Of a stretch of 32,753 nt of DNA, positions 20,974-28,415 are shown piece by piece. Position 1 is the stretch's first letter, and every line of letters starts with the position of its first letter. Position numbers and translations under genes: made by a program. This stretch comes from a virus. Below the pieces are notes generated by a model. That model was given only the letters and a program-made list of their open reading frames with translations, searched no databases and was not told the origin of the DNA. The stretch covers positions 1 to 32,753 of the IMG/VR virus record IMGVR_UViG_3300041402_000666; one strand, 5' to 3'.

Positions 20974-21263
20974 GGTTTACCCCTCTTCGTGACCCTTGCT
21001 ACTTCTTTGATTGCCCGGTTACTCATACCAGGCTTCGGAATGAAAAGCTTCGATCCAGTCGGTTCGGCTTCTTCAATAGCTTCAGGTCGCGAGGTATGAT
21101 CTAGTATGAACATAACGTCGGCAATCAATTTCCTGTGTTTTAAGCACGTTTCAGGCTGGCCAAGTTCCTTAGCGAATATGGCACCGCAATTCGGGAACGG
21201 ACAACGGTAAAGGGTTTCACCCTTCGCATTCTTATTCGATCGAAACTTGCTTTTCTTATTCAC
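20970..21263 (-). CDS. Small C2H2-like zinc-finger protein
   Basis: 97 aa. I choose the GTG at 21261-21263, which overlaps the upstream TGA (GTGA) and has GGGGG 8 nt upstream, over an ATG 30 nt earlier. YRCPFPNCGAIFAKEL followed by ETCLKHRKLI gives a zinc site (C-x4-C...C-x2-H). The Lys/Arg-rich flanks suggest nucleic acid binding. The end overlaps the next ATG by 4 nt. Confidence 0.58.
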   Translation of the reverse strand: MNKKSKFRSNKNAKGETLYRCPFPNCGAIFAKELGQPETCLKHRKLIADVMFILDHTSRPEAIEEAEPTGSKLFIPKPGMSNRAIKEVARVTKRGKP

Positions 21264-21808
21264 GGCAAAGCCCCCTTCCGTTCGGTCGCGCAAAACTCCA
21301 AATAGAGCTCTTCCCAGGAAGCGGATGAAGCCCGGGCGCGGTTAAACTTGGTATCACTGTAATACCCCCAATCAACCCAACAAAGAGCACATAACCGTTT
21401 ATCGTTGTTTGGGCCGAATGTTACGTTTGATGTCCAGGTACCGCAACGCTGGCAATGAAAGACTAGGTCGAAACGAACCACGAAAAGGACGTCGCTACTT
21501 TTCCGCCAGTTATCGAAGAATTCCTGTGGACTAATCTCGCGAATAAGAATACCGTTTTCTTCCAAGTAAGCAAATCCCTCCAAGTCATAATCTTGGTCGG
21601 GTATATCACAACTTTGTTCTACGTAAACAGGTGTAGTTATCTTAATATTACCGATCTTCTTTCCACCGAAGCGGGCCTGGCGATCGTATGCGTTGTGAAC
21701 TGACCCATTCCGAAATCGTGCAGCATATGCCTTCGACCAGTTCCGCCGAGTCACCTTTTTCCGATTAGCCAAAAGCGCCGATGTGGTCCAGGCAAAGGAA
21801 ATATTCAT
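21260..21808 (-). CDS. ASCH-domain protein
   Basis: 182 aa. ISFAWTTSALLANRKKVTRR, then NWSKAYAARFRNGSVHNAYD, followed by GGKKIGNIKI and YDLEGFAYLEE reproduce the phage ASCH pattern ('fs..t..all.g.KtvTRR.W.......f..Gd...Ayd......g...i..i'). ASCH is a PUA-like fold linked to RNA or modified-base binding. The C-terminal part adds CQRCGTWTSNV and CALCW, a zinc ribbon not usual in the family. Its role in phage growth is unknown. Confidence 0.75.
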   Translation of the reverse strand: MNISFAWTTSALLANRKKVTRRNWSKAYAARFRNGSVHNAYDRQARFGGKKIGNIKITTPVYVEQSCDIPDQDYDLEGFAYLEENGILIREISPQEFFDNWRKSSDVLFVVRFDLVFHCQRCGTWTSNVTFGPNNDKRLCALCWVDWGYYSDTKFNRARASSASWEELYLEFCATERKGALP

Positions 21809-21809
21809 C

Positions 21810-22025
21810 CTATCTATCCTTCCTTCTTTTGCCGATTATCCACTTGCCGACAATCAATCCAATGCTAACCCCGACAATGGTGATGACTATCGACTCGTGG
21901 TGATATATCTGGTCCCATTGCCACCATACGCCTGCGGTTAGCTTCTGATGAATAACACCGCAAGCAGCTATTATCAGTAATAGCACGCCCAACGAGTAAA
22001 CTTTATGATGCTTTATCCAATTCAT
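21810..22025 (-). CDS. Small two-helix membrane protein
   Basis: 71 aa. Two transmembrane segments: YSLGVLLLIIAACGVIHQKL and SIVITIVGVSIGLIVGKWII, with a basic C-terminus (GKRRKDR). The ATG overlaps the preceding stop by 4 nt. The topology is holin-like, but its place in the early region next to a zinc-ribbon gene argues against a lysis role. Function unknown. Confidence 0.58.
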   Translation of the reverse strand: MNWIKHHKVYSLGVLLLIIAACGVIHQKLTAGVWWQWDQIYHHESIVITIVGVSIGLIVGKWIIGKRRKDR

Positions 22026-22228
22026 TTCGGTATCTTCTTCCCGTCAGAGTCCCGTTTCCAAGGGAAGCCCCCCAGGACGTCACGTTTCCTGACAAGTGGT
22101 TTCGCACCCGGGACTCCGCGGCATACGGAGCAAACAGGTACATCATTAGACCAATCCTTTTCGATTCCGTCTACGAGCTCCAATCGTGCCATGCCTAATC
22201 CGCATTGTGAGCACACAATTATATCCAT
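22022..22228 (-). CDS. Small zinc-ribbon protein
   Basis: 68 aa from ATG at 22228 (GGGGG SD). DIIVCSQCGLGMARLEL and DVPVCSVCRGVPGAK supply two CxxC knuckles; the C-terminus is basic (VRKRDVLGGFPWKRD). It lies between the RuvC-like gene and a membrane protein. Possibly a nucleic-acid-binding helper. Confidence 0.6.
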   Translation of the reverse strand: MDIIVCSQCGLGMARLELVDGIEKDWSNDVPVCSVCRGVPGAKPLVRKRDVLGGFPWKRDSDGKKIPK

Positions 22229-22241
22229 GTTTATTCCCCCT

Positions 22242-22733
22242 TTACGCCATTGCTTCAAGCTTCCGGACGCCAGCATGATAAACGCCGATGGCGATGGCAT
22301 CGTATTCGTGACTAGTCAGATCATCAGGTATCGATTGAAAGCGAAGGCGAATATTGTTCTTTGTGATTTCCTTCGATGCCGCCCGGTGACCGACGACAGC
22401 ATTCTTCCAAGTCGCTGGATTGATGGCGGTAATTGGGAAACCTGAAGTCTTCGCGTAATCTTGTATAGACTTATACGCAACCTGGAGCCCGGCTATATTC
22501 CGGTTGCGATTCTTAGAATGCCAGGCAAACCTTACGTCCTCGATTACGATTGCTTCAAAGCGATAATTCATATAAGCCTCAGCTATACCCGAGACAATAC
22601 GGGCAAACCGAGAACCGTATTCGACTTTCGCCACGTCTATCTTCCCCCAGGTAATCAGGGATTCACCCTGAAAGATAGCCCAACCCGTAACCGTAGAAGA
22701 TGGGTCAATTGATATGAATCGAAGCGTACTCAT
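22242..22733 (-). CDS. ruvC: RuvC-like Holliday junction resolvase
   Basis: 163 aa from ATG at 22733, which overlaps the initiator's stop (ATGA). The RNase H-fold acidic residues are visible: D10 in FISIDPSSTVTGWA, E65 in AIVIEDVRFA, and D145 in SHEYDAIAIG. The KNRNRNIAGLQVAYKSI helix and NPATWKNAVVG segment are also typical of RuvC. It cuts branched DNA, here probably to clear replication or recombination junctions before packaging. Confidence 0.85.
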   Translation of the reverse strand: MSTLRFISIDPSSTVTGWAIFQGESLITWGKIDVAKVEYGSRFARIVSGIAEAYMNYRFEAIVIEDVRFAWHSKNRNRNIAGLQVAYKSIQDYAKTSGFPITAINPATWKNAVVGHRAASKEITKNNIRLRFQSIPDDLTSHEYDAIAIGVYHAGVRKLEAMA

Positions 22734-23422
22734 AATATAGCTTCTTCCTTTCGGATCGGCGCAACATGGCATTCGAATGAAATTGGGGAATCTCCTATTA
22801 CACTGATCAGGGTCTTTTCGATAAGCGACCGTTGGTTTTGGTTCAAGTATTCAGCAATAAAGGCATTCTTCGCTCCGCAAATGAAGACTTCGCCGTTAAA
22901 TGATAGCGGTACGATATCCTTCAACCAGGTTCGGTAGTTTGCTTTATTTATCTGATAGCTTAAAGATTCCAAAACACTAGTCCATATATTATCTAAATCT
23001 ATATCTAAATATTTATTCTTTAAGGGTTTTTCTTTAGGGGTGTTCTTAGTCACATATGGGCGGGTACCGATATCGGTATCCAATGGTACCGATTGCCTAT
23101 ATTTACGTTCATTTTCTGGCCAAATATTCAACAGATGTATAATGTGGCGAGGGTGCCCTTCAAAGGATTCCAATTTTATCTCGATAATCTTAGCTTCGAT
23201 AAGTTCCCGCTTTGCCTTGACTACCGTCTTCGGACTGAAACCGCAATGTTTAGCCAGTTGATCTTGAGTCTTCCAGCAAAAGCCTTCTTCACCAGTAACC
23301 CGCTTCAGATGAAGGTAAAGGGTTTTTGCCTGGGGCGATAACTTAGCATCGTCAATCATGTGCGGTATCATTGAAAAGAAGCTGATAGGAGCATTATCTA
23401 AAATTCCCTTCTTATCGCTCAT
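22730..23422 (-). CDS. Replication initiator: HTH plus DnaA domain I
   Basis: 230 aa. The N-terminal half (LSPQAKTLYLHLKRVTGEEG; WKTQDQLAKHCGFSPKTVV) is a winged HTH of the helix_turn_helix_36 type. After a linker rich in Lys and Asp, IWTSVLESLSYQINKANYRT, WLKDIVPLSFNGEVFICGAK and NAFIAEYLNQNQRSLIEKTL match the DnaA N-terminal domain ('W..vl..l...is...f.tWl..i.p......l.l.vPn.f...wl...y...i'). AAA+ and DnaA domain IV are absent. DnaA domain I recruits helicase, so this protein may load the host DnaB. AT-rich and palindromic DNA inside the linker may be the origin. Confidence 0.78.
   Translation of the reverse strand: MSDKKGILDNAPISFFSMIPHMIDDAKLSPQAKTLYLHLKRVTGEEGFCWKTQDQLAKHCGFSPKTVVKAKRELIEAKIIEIKLESFEGHPRHIIHLLNIWPENERKYRQSVPLDTDIGTRPYVTKNTPKEKPLKNKYLDIDLDNIWTSVLESLSYQINKANYRTWLKDIVPLSFNGEVFICGAKNAFIAEYLNQNQRSLIEKTLISVIGDSPISFECHVAPIRKEEAIL
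22983..23093. other. Candidate replication origin inside the initiator gene
   Basis: Within the linker coding region lie two GGTACCGAT direct repeats (23063-23071, 23085-23093) and an inverted copy that forms the 14-bp palindrome TACCGATATCGGTA (23065-23078). Next to them is a strongly AT-rich stretch (22983-23022) with ATCTAAAT twice. Iterons beside an AT-rich segment inside the initiator gene is the layout of lambda O/ori. The sequence features are seen; origin function is inferred. Confidence 0.5.
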
Positions 23423-23789
23423 ACATGATCTCAGCTGGCCGATTTTTCTTGACAGAGTTACAATGGCGACAACACGGAACTAGATTACATAACTCATCGG
23501 TTCCCCCTTTCGATCTGGGTATGACATGATCAATGGAAAATGATTGCCACGGTTTCAGGATTTCCTGACAATACCAACACTTACCCCCCGTCTTATCCCA
23601 AACGGCTTGTCTCGTGGCATTATTAAACCGACGGGGAGTTACTTCTTCGGCCCTGGATATCGGCGAACTTTCCCGAAAAACAATACCTTTATCCCAAACA
23701 ATTTCGTCAATGAATAAGGGGCAACGTTCGTTTAATCTATATTTATATCCGCCGAAGGGGCCTCTAATCCAAACTTTACGGGCCCCCAT
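23412..23789 (-). CDS. HNH endonuclease
   Basis: 125 aa. TGGKCWYCQEILKPWQSFSI, then DHVIPRSKGGTDELCNLVPC and CRHCNSVKKNR form a complete HNH domain with two CxxC zinc knuckles and the catalytic DH pair plus N and H of the fold. The N-terminal part (KVWIRGPFGGYKYRLN) is of unknown role. It overlaps the initiator by 11 nt. Here, in the early region, it is more likely a homing-type or replication-linked nuclease than the terminase-associated HNH found beside terL in many phages. Confidence 0.85.
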   Translation of the reverse strand: MGARKVWIRGPFGGYKYRLNERCPLFIDEIVWDKGIVFRESSPISRAEEVTPRRFNNATRQAVWDKTGGKCWYCQEILKPWQSFSIDHVIPRSKGGTDELCNLVPCCRHCNSVKKNRPAEIMYER

Positions 23790-23792
23790 TCG

Positions 23793-24509
23793 TTATTCCC
23801 CCTTACTAGTATTTTTCTTCCCCTTTTCACCACGGGCGCCGTCGTTGAACGAACCGACCTGAAGAACCCGAATTAAATTATTCCCTTCCGGCGATGATTC
23901 CAATTTTTCAAGCGCGGCTATTGCCTCGAAAGGTTCCTTAATGTTACCGGGAAGAATACTAACTACGCTATCCATGACCGCTTCTGTCGCATTCAAACCG
24001 CGGCTGGCGATGCTATGGATTTCACCCGTACTATCGGTGACATAATCAATGGCAACACCGAACGGCTTTTCTTCTTTTTCAAAATGTTTGAATGTAGCCG
24101 TATAAATCTTTGTCACCCTCGGTAATTTCTCCTCTGGTTCTTCCCGGGACTTGTTAGAATCCTTCGACGTGCTGGGGTCAAGTTGAACTTCGGTTTGGGA
24201 TTGTAAGATTTCAAAGTGGATTTGTTTCGCATCAAACTTGAAATCTAGTGCCGATTGCGGACTTCCGATTATCGCGTACAAAGCACCGTGGGGTTGCTTC
24301 AAAAGGTTTACCAGGCGGAATACTTCGAACTGATCAACCTTCGCCTTGAACTGGATTTGGATTATCAGGTTCCCATCAGAATCGGTGCCAATCGCCTGTT
24401 TTAGATCTGTAATAGCCGGGAAACTAATTTCAACCCGGAGCGGTTTCGTAGCTTCAGCCGTTATACCTTTAGACTCGGACTTGCCTTTAGGTTGGTCTTT
24501 TTTGGCCAT
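23793..24509 (-). CDS. Early protein of unknown function
   Basis: 238 aa. Lys/Ser-rich ends flank a beta-rich centre (LRVEISFPAITDLKQAIG; NLIIQIQFKAKVDQFEVFRL; KIYTATFKHFEKEEKPFGVA). The C-terminus (GEKGKKNTSKGE) is charged and flexible, as in single-strand-binding and recombination accessory proteins, but no family is recognised. It lies between the RHH gene and HNH gene with SD AAAGGGGG. A ssDNA-binding role is only a guess from context. Confidence 0.6.
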   Translation of the reverse strand: MAKKDQPKGKSESKGITAEATKPLRVEISFPAITDLKQAIGTDSDGNLIIQIQFKAKVDQFEVFRLVNLLKQPHGALYAIIGSPQSALDFKFDAKQIHFEILQSQTEVQLDPSTSKDSNKSREEPEEKLPRVTKIYTATFKHFEKEEKPFGVAIDYVTDSTGEIHSIASRGLNATEAVMDSVVSILPGNIKEPFEAIAALEKLESSPEGNNLIRVLQVGSFNDGARGEKGKKNTSKGE

Positions 24510-24553
24510 TGATTATCCCCCTTTCGGAAAAGGAAACGGCCCGCAATAATATT

Positions 24554-24745
24554 TTACAGGCCGCGCTTGATAGTCTCGCCGTTGAAGTAACCGACGAAAT
24601 GGGCATTTACGAAAGCGGCGACGCTGTGGAATCCCAAGCGCTCGGCTTCTTCGTGAAGTTGTTCGTCAACACCAACCAGTAGACGCCAGTTCCGATTAAC
24701 TTTACCCGGCGCGACTTTACCCTTCTTATGTTTCGTTTGTACCAT
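24554..24745 (-). CDS. Ribbon-helix-helix-like regulator
   Basis: 63 aa from ATG at 24745; GGGGGG lies 8 nt upstream and a promoter just before that, so the longer frame reaching 24931 is rejected. A basic arm (MVQTKHKKGKVAPGKVNRN) precedes WRLLVGVDEQLHEEAERLGF, the strand-helix of an RHH fold, and a second helix SVAAFVNAHFVGYF. Such proteins bind short repeated operators. The GCGGTAC repeats in its own promoter are the natural target, giving autoregulation. Confidence 0.6.
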   Translation of the reverse strand: MVQTKHKKGKVAPGKVNRNWRLLVGVDEQLHEEAERLGFHSVAAFVNAHFVGYFNGETIKRGL

Positions 24746-24772
24746 GACAGAATCCCCCCTTTCGTTTGCCAG

Positions 24773-24802
24773 ATTGTACCGCCATAGTACCGCTAATGTC
24801 AA
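24773..24802 (-). promoter_or_regulatory. Promoter P2 with tandem GCGGTAC operator
   Basis: Minus strand TTGACA (24797-24802), 18-nt spacer, TACAAT (24773-24778). The spacer and -10 region hold GCGGTAC twice, 11 bp apart (one helical turn). It shares GGGCTTGACA-N3-GCGGTAC with the promoter at 28703. Located 30 nt before the RHH-like gene. Confidence 0.66.
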
Positions 24803-24810
24803 GCCCGATT

Positions 24811-25710
24811 TTAGAAAATCTTTTCGGCTTCCTGCTTCGCCTTGGCTAATTCGGATAATTCTTGAGCGGCTTCCCAAGCCGACTCCAAATCTGCAATTTC
24901 GGACGGGTCGTTGATACCGAAGGCAACGCAAAGATCTTCCCGCGTGACAGGCGGCTTCAATTTCAACGCCCGGGTCAGAAGATCTCCGGCGTGTTTTATC
25001 GGATCGGAAGTCGGTAGCGTATCGTCTGATACAATCGCGGGTGGTGCAGCCGCTTGTCGCTTACCCTGGGCGTCCTCATGGGCGGTTGGCAGGACAGCGT
25101 AGGTCGCTTTCGGTCCGCCAAAAGTGGTGACGTCAAGATACTCCGTTTTTAGGTCCAGGTAATTATCCAAGGACTTTTCGATGGCTTTCCAGTATTTCCG
25201 AAGGATACGGGTCCAGTCTTCTTTGCTGATTTCCAGATCATCGAATTCAATAGGGGTTGGGCAAGTCAAAAAGTTTCCGACCTGGGCAACCGCTGTTTGG
25301 CCTTCGATTGACCGGCGCTTAACGGCTTCCAAGGCTAGGTCGTCTTCCAGTGACCGACGAAAACCGCCACCGCTGCCCTTCTTTACTGAAATTGGTTTAT
25401 TCTCAACGTATATCTGAATGATGTTTCGGTCAGGACCATACTCTGAATTGGGACGGTCCCGTTCTTCAATATCAGCCAGGAAGCACGTCCCGACTTTTAA
25501 CTTCAGAATATATGCCTTCAGACTAATATTAAAGGCGGTATATTTCAGAGCCTTTCCAATTAGCGGATCCCCTTCGAATAAGGAATTGTTCTTTGCGTTC
25601 AGGGTAACGAGTGTCTTCCCTGAGGTTCCATATGGCTTTTCGGTAGGGGCTTGGACGATTTCAAGTTGTTGTTTCGGGAAAACATGTCCTGTTTTACTTC
25701 CATTTGTCAT
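24811..25710 (-). CDS. Early protein of unknown function (299 aa)
   Basis: The ATG overlaps the previous stop (ATGA). N-terminal half beta-rich (SGKTLVTLNAKNNSLFEGDP; FNISLKAYILKLKVGTCFLA); middle with RRSLEDDLALEAVKRRSIEG; a helical LRKYWKAIEKSLDNYLDLKT; then a Pro/Ala-rich linker and a helical tail with VTREDLCVAFGINDPSEIAD that looks like a small UBA/CUE-like or SAP-like bundle. Context with the coiled-coil protein upstream suggests a DNA recombination or annealing complex, but I recognise no RecT, ERF or exonuclease motif. Confidence 0.62.
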   Translation of the reverse strand: MTNGSKTGHVFPKQQLEIVQAPTEKPYGTSGKTLVTLNAKNNSLFEGDPLIGKALKYTAFNISLKAYILKLKVGTCFLADIEERDRPNSEYGPDRNIIQIYVENKPISVKKGSGGGFRRSLEDDLALEAVKRRSIEGQTAVAQVGNFLTCPTPIEFDDLEISKEDWTRILRKYWKAIEKSLDNYLDLKTEYLDVTTFGGPKATYAVLPTAHEDAQGKRQAAAPPAIVSDDTLPTSDPIKHAGDLLTRALKLKPPVTREDLCVAFGINDPSEIADLESAWEAAQELSELAKAKQEAEKIF

Positions 25711-26012
25711 CTTATTACTCCCGGTACCTTCGAATCATATGCCAATACTAATTCTGCTAACTCGCGAAGTTGTTGCTTCATCTCAGGAGTTCCTTCTTTT
25801 AACGCCAACTCTAAATTCTCATCGGGGAAGCTAGTCATTCCACCGCATTTACAACATTTCAGTAAAAGGAACGATGTATGATGCCCATCTTTTAATGGAA
25901 CATGGTCTAGGTTACCAATGAGAATAGTTTCTGTATTCAGATGGATACAATTATCAGGCGTAATCGGAACCTCTGTGACCGGAACGACTTTTTTCCAAAA
26001 CTTCCAATTCAT
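25707..26012 (-). CDS. Small zinc-site protein
   Basis: 101 aa. NCIHLNTETILIGN and LLLKCCKCGGMTSFPD supply Cys/His residues for one zinc site ('C.H........l.kC.kCg'). The helical C-terminus (KEGTPEMKQQLRELAELVLA) may dimerise. It starts 1 nt after the preceding stop and overlaps the next start. Function unknown. Confidence 0.6.
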   Translation of the reverse strand: MNWKFWKKVVPVTEVPITPDNCIHLNTETILIGNLDHVPLKDGHHTSFLLLKCCKCGGMTSFPDENLELALKEGTPEMKQQLRELAELVLAYDSKVPGVIR

Positions 26013-26013
26013 T

Positions 26014-26616
26014 TCACTTCACCCCCGTTGAAATAGTCTTCACGACGGCGCGGTAAGCTCGACAGCGCGGGTTCGTACAACGGATCGCATCCTGGTACCG
26101 GTTGAAGGCCGTTCGCTTAAAGGGCTTTCCACATGATGGGCAAGCCCCCCAATCTTCTTCCACGAAGAACCGCTTCGGATCGGGACGGATCGGATCTAGC
26201 GTGGGGACGTCAGTCGGGTCTTCGGATTCTTCCTTTTTAATTTCAGCAGGAACTTCGTCGGCACCGCCATGGACCACATCGGTTACTTCTTCCTGAGATG
26301 ATTCCTCGGGACCAGCGGTCGCTTCCTGGACGGTCGGCATATTAGCAACGTTCACGAAGGCAGGGCATTCAATAACCCGATCGGCTTCCACTCCGGTCAG
26401 GGCTTCATCCTTATCGGAAGCGAACTTTGGTTTCCCATCACATTCCCCGAATTCGTAGGCGCAATCGTCACAAAAGTTCACGGCCTCCTCCGGCGGGCCT
26501 TCTTGCTTCGGCTGCTGGATTGTCTTGGCGGTCTTCGACTTTGGTTTTTGCTGGTTAGATTTGCGGCGCTCTTCCCTACGCCGCTTCTTTTCTTCCTTTG
26601 ATAACTTCTTCGTCAT
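26014..26616 (-). CDS. Zinc-finger protein with acidic linker
   Basis: 200 aa. A very basic start (TKKLSKEEKKRRREERRKSN), then a first Cys cluster (FCDDCAYEFGECDGKP...ECPAF), an acidic Pro/Glu-rich linker (about residues 95-150) and a C-terminal zinc ribbon CPSCGKPF...CTNPRCRAYR. The end looks like a nucleic-acid-binding ribbon. Two metal domains joined by a flexible arm suggest a scaffold or adaptor in the early complex. No family is recognised. Confidence 0.6.
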   Translation of the reverse strand: MTKKLSKEEKKRRREERRKSNQQKPKSKTAKTIQQPKQEGPPEEAVNFCDDCAYEFGECDGKPKFASDKDEALTGVEADRVIECPAFVNVANMPTVQEATAGPEESSQEEVTDVVHGGADEVPAEIKKEESEDPTDVPTLDPIRPDPKRFFVEEDWGACPSCGKPFKRTAFNRYQDAIRCTNPRCRAYRAVVKTISTGVK

Positions 26617-26664
26617 TGGTTCAATTCCCCCTTATTTCGTACTTTGGAACTTATGTCAACCAGC

Positions 26665-26862
26665 CTAGTCATAGGGGAGATCTAAGATCTCCCCAGTCTC
26701 TATATAATGGTCAACTACCTGGACAGCGTTAGGAAAACCCATCGCTAACCGTCGCCTGTTATGCGAGTCTGCCTTAAAGATCAGTCTCAACAACTGAGAT
26801 CCGAAGTTTGTATCTCGATCGCTGCCATTTGTAATATGATCAAAATCAATACTGAGTGACAT
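26665..26862 (-). CDS. Small conserved phage protein
   Basis: 65 aa. FGSQLLRLIFKADSHNRRRL followed by GFPNAVQVVDHY reproduces a short pattern ('f..qLl.li.kAD..Nr.rL...fP..v..v..y') common in phage genomes, function unknown. A run of eight Gs acts as SD only 2-3 nt before ATG. It sits between the coiled-coil protein and the zinc-finger gene. Confidence 0.62.
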   Translation of the reverse strand: MSLSIDFDHITNGSDRDTNFGSQLLRLIFKADSHNRRRLAMGFPNAVQVVDHYIETGEILDLPYD

Positions 26863-26903
26863 ATCCCCCCCCTTTACATAAGAATACTTGTGCGCTTATT
26901 CGA

Positions 26904-28073
26904 CTATTTAGTTCGGACGGTAACGCCTGTTTCGGAATAGATTCTAACACCCAGTATTTCCTTCGTCCCCTTCGTTGATTTGGCAAAGCTACTCAGAAGT
27001 GACATATTCGGAAGTTTGTATTCGTCCGAAAGAAGCGCAAAGTCCACGACTTCAGCTTTCCAGTAGATACGCCCCCCCAGGGTACCTAGATCGGTTCTGA
27101 CATTCTTCGGGACTGCTGGGGGGGTCGGGGCGGTTCCCAAGGGCACCGTGATTTCCCCTGTACCACTTAAGGCTGCTTCTTCTTTGGCTAGGCGAAGCTT
27201 TTCGTCCTCAATGCGTTGCGCTTCAGCGGCCCTACGACGTTGTTCATTCCCGAATTCAGTTACCTTTTCCCTGGTTATTCGATCCGCTTCTTCAAACGGG
27301 GCAAGTAATGTTTTGAAGGCGCTGTTTACTTGGTCAAGATGTGAACGAATCGGTACGATATATTCCTTCCGCACTTCTTTCAGGGCATTCTTCGTCTTCG
27401 CAATTATGGCCAAGTCGTTGGCCGCCGGTTTCAAGTCTTCATTTGTGGATATGATTCGAGCTTGAGCAAAGTCGTGAAGCCTTACCCCTTCACGGTATAA
27501 GTCAATCGCTCGCTGGTCAACTTCAGGATTGACCTTGACCATGGCTATTCCTTTGGGAATTACAATTTCCCCGCCCTGATCTATGAAGGGCTTGTCAAGT
27601 AAAGGTCTAATTACGCGCCAATCTTCCTTCGCGGGCGTGGCTTCTTCTTCCTGAACGGTGTCAAGTTCGATCATTTTGATAATTTTCGCTCCCGACGGTA
27701 TGGTTTTGACTTGATCCCTAAAGGCGGCGATTTCAGATTCTGGGATATTGATGGCCGTCACCTTCGCCTTCCGGGTAGTATCCCGAACGGGAACGATTAC
27801 AATGTCGCCAACGTCTAGTGGCTCAACTGAAAAGTAGCTATATTCCCGTTGACTTAATTCCCCCCGAGTCTCAGAATAATAGCGAACCTTGACGATATCT
27901 AATCCTTTCGTATCTCCAGCAGGAAGTGTGATGGTAGCTTCTACAGTAATTTTATCACCATCTTCCAATGTAACTCCTTCAACGGCAATCGACCTCTCCT
28001 CGATGCACTTCGGGCAGCCCTCTCTCAAGTCAAATTCCCCATGCTTACAATGTCCCTTTGGTTGTTCGTTCAT
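26904..28073 (-). CDS. Coiled-coil phage protein of the recombination region
   Basis: 389 aa from ATG at 28073 (ATGA overlap with the upstream gene; a longer frame to 28124 is rejected). An N-terminal zinc knuckle (HCKHGEFDLREGCPKC) and beta domain precede the conserved C-terminal part: helices around KNALKEVRKEYIVPIRSHLD, FEEADRITREKVTEFGNEQR and RRAAEAQRIEDEKLRLAKEE, ending in IYWKAEVVDFALLSDEYKLP and LGVRIYSETGVTVRTK. This helix-then-'WkaeV.D...L...y..PN...l...ak..kg...ipGvr.y.e' ending is widespread in phages beside recombination genes. The biochemical role is unproven. Confidence 0.68.
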   Translation of the reverse strand: MNEQPKGHCKHGEFDLREGCPKCIEERSIAVEGVTLEDGDKITVEATITLPAGDTKGLDIVKVRYYSETRGELSQREYSYFSVEPLDVGDIVIVPVRDTTRKAKVTAINIPESEIAAFRDQVKTIPSGAKIIKMIELDTVQEEEATPAKEDWRVIRPLLDKPFIDQGGEIVIPKGIAMVKVNPEVDQRAIDLYREGVRLHDFAQARIISTNEDLKPAANDLAIIAKTKNALKEVRKEYIVPIRSHLDQVNSAFKTLLAPFEEADRITREKVTEFGNEQRRRAAEAQRIEDEKLRLAKEEAALSGTGEITVPLGTAPTPPAVPKNVRTDLGTLGGRIYWKAEVVDFALLSDEYKLPNMSLLSSFAKSTKGTKEILGVRIYSETGVTVRTK

Positions 28074-28234
28074 TTTATCTTCCTTCCTTTCGGTTCGCTG
28101 GCGACCTTGCCGCATGATGGGCAAGTCTGGAAGTCAGCGTGTTTTAGTACCGATCCAGCTTCCGTGTAATTCTTTCCGCAATGCGGGCAATGATATTCAA
28201 AGACCTGATATTTGGGTTCTTCTGGATTACCCAT
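28070..28234 (-). CDS. Small zinc-ribbon protein
   Basis: 54 aa. EYHCPHCGKNYTEAGSVLKH and DFQTCPSCGKVASEP contain two CxxC knuckles 20-25 residues apart, a classical zinc ribbon, with a basic end (KGRKIK). The ATG follows directly on the preceding stop after a GGGGG SD. A longer frame at 28144-28371 in another register covers this gene and is rejected. Confidence 0.66.
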   Translation of the reverse strand: MGNPEEPKYQVFEYHCPHCGKNYTEAGSVLKHADFQTCPSCGKVASEPKGRKIK

Positions 28235-28414
28235 TTATTTCCCCCTACGGTGGTATTTATACCGACTTTGATTTCGTTGATGATATTCCCGTTCGGCTCG
28301 TTCACGGTTACGGTTACGCTTCCGTTGTTCCAGAGCAACGTCAATGAACGCCACAACAAAGGAACCGACAATCAGTAGTATAATTCCGAGTAGTATACCT
28401 TCCCAGATTTCCAT
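28235..28414 (-). CDS. Small single-span membrane protein
   Basis: 59 aa. MEIWEGILLGIILLIVGSFV begins one transmembrane helix (to about residue 27); the rest is strongly basic and hydrophilic (EQRKRNRNRERAEREYHQRN), so the tail should face the cytoplasm. SD GAGGGGG. Its stop touches the next ATG. Early membrane proteins of this type may alter the host envelope; the function is not known. Confidence 0.62.
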   Translation of the reverse strand: MEIWEGILLGIILLIVGSFVVAFIDVALEQRKRNRNRERAEREYHQRNQSRYKYHRRGK

Positions 28415-28415
28415 T

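Noticed and set aside
24746-24931. N-terminal extension of the 63-aa RHH-like protein
   Set aside because: It overlaps the upstream gene and the promoter P2; composition is Arg-rich shadow coding.
28144-28371. 75-aa minus-strand frame
   Set aside because: Overlaps a membrane-protein gene and a zinc-ribbon gene that tile the region exactly with SDs and adjacent start/stop codons.
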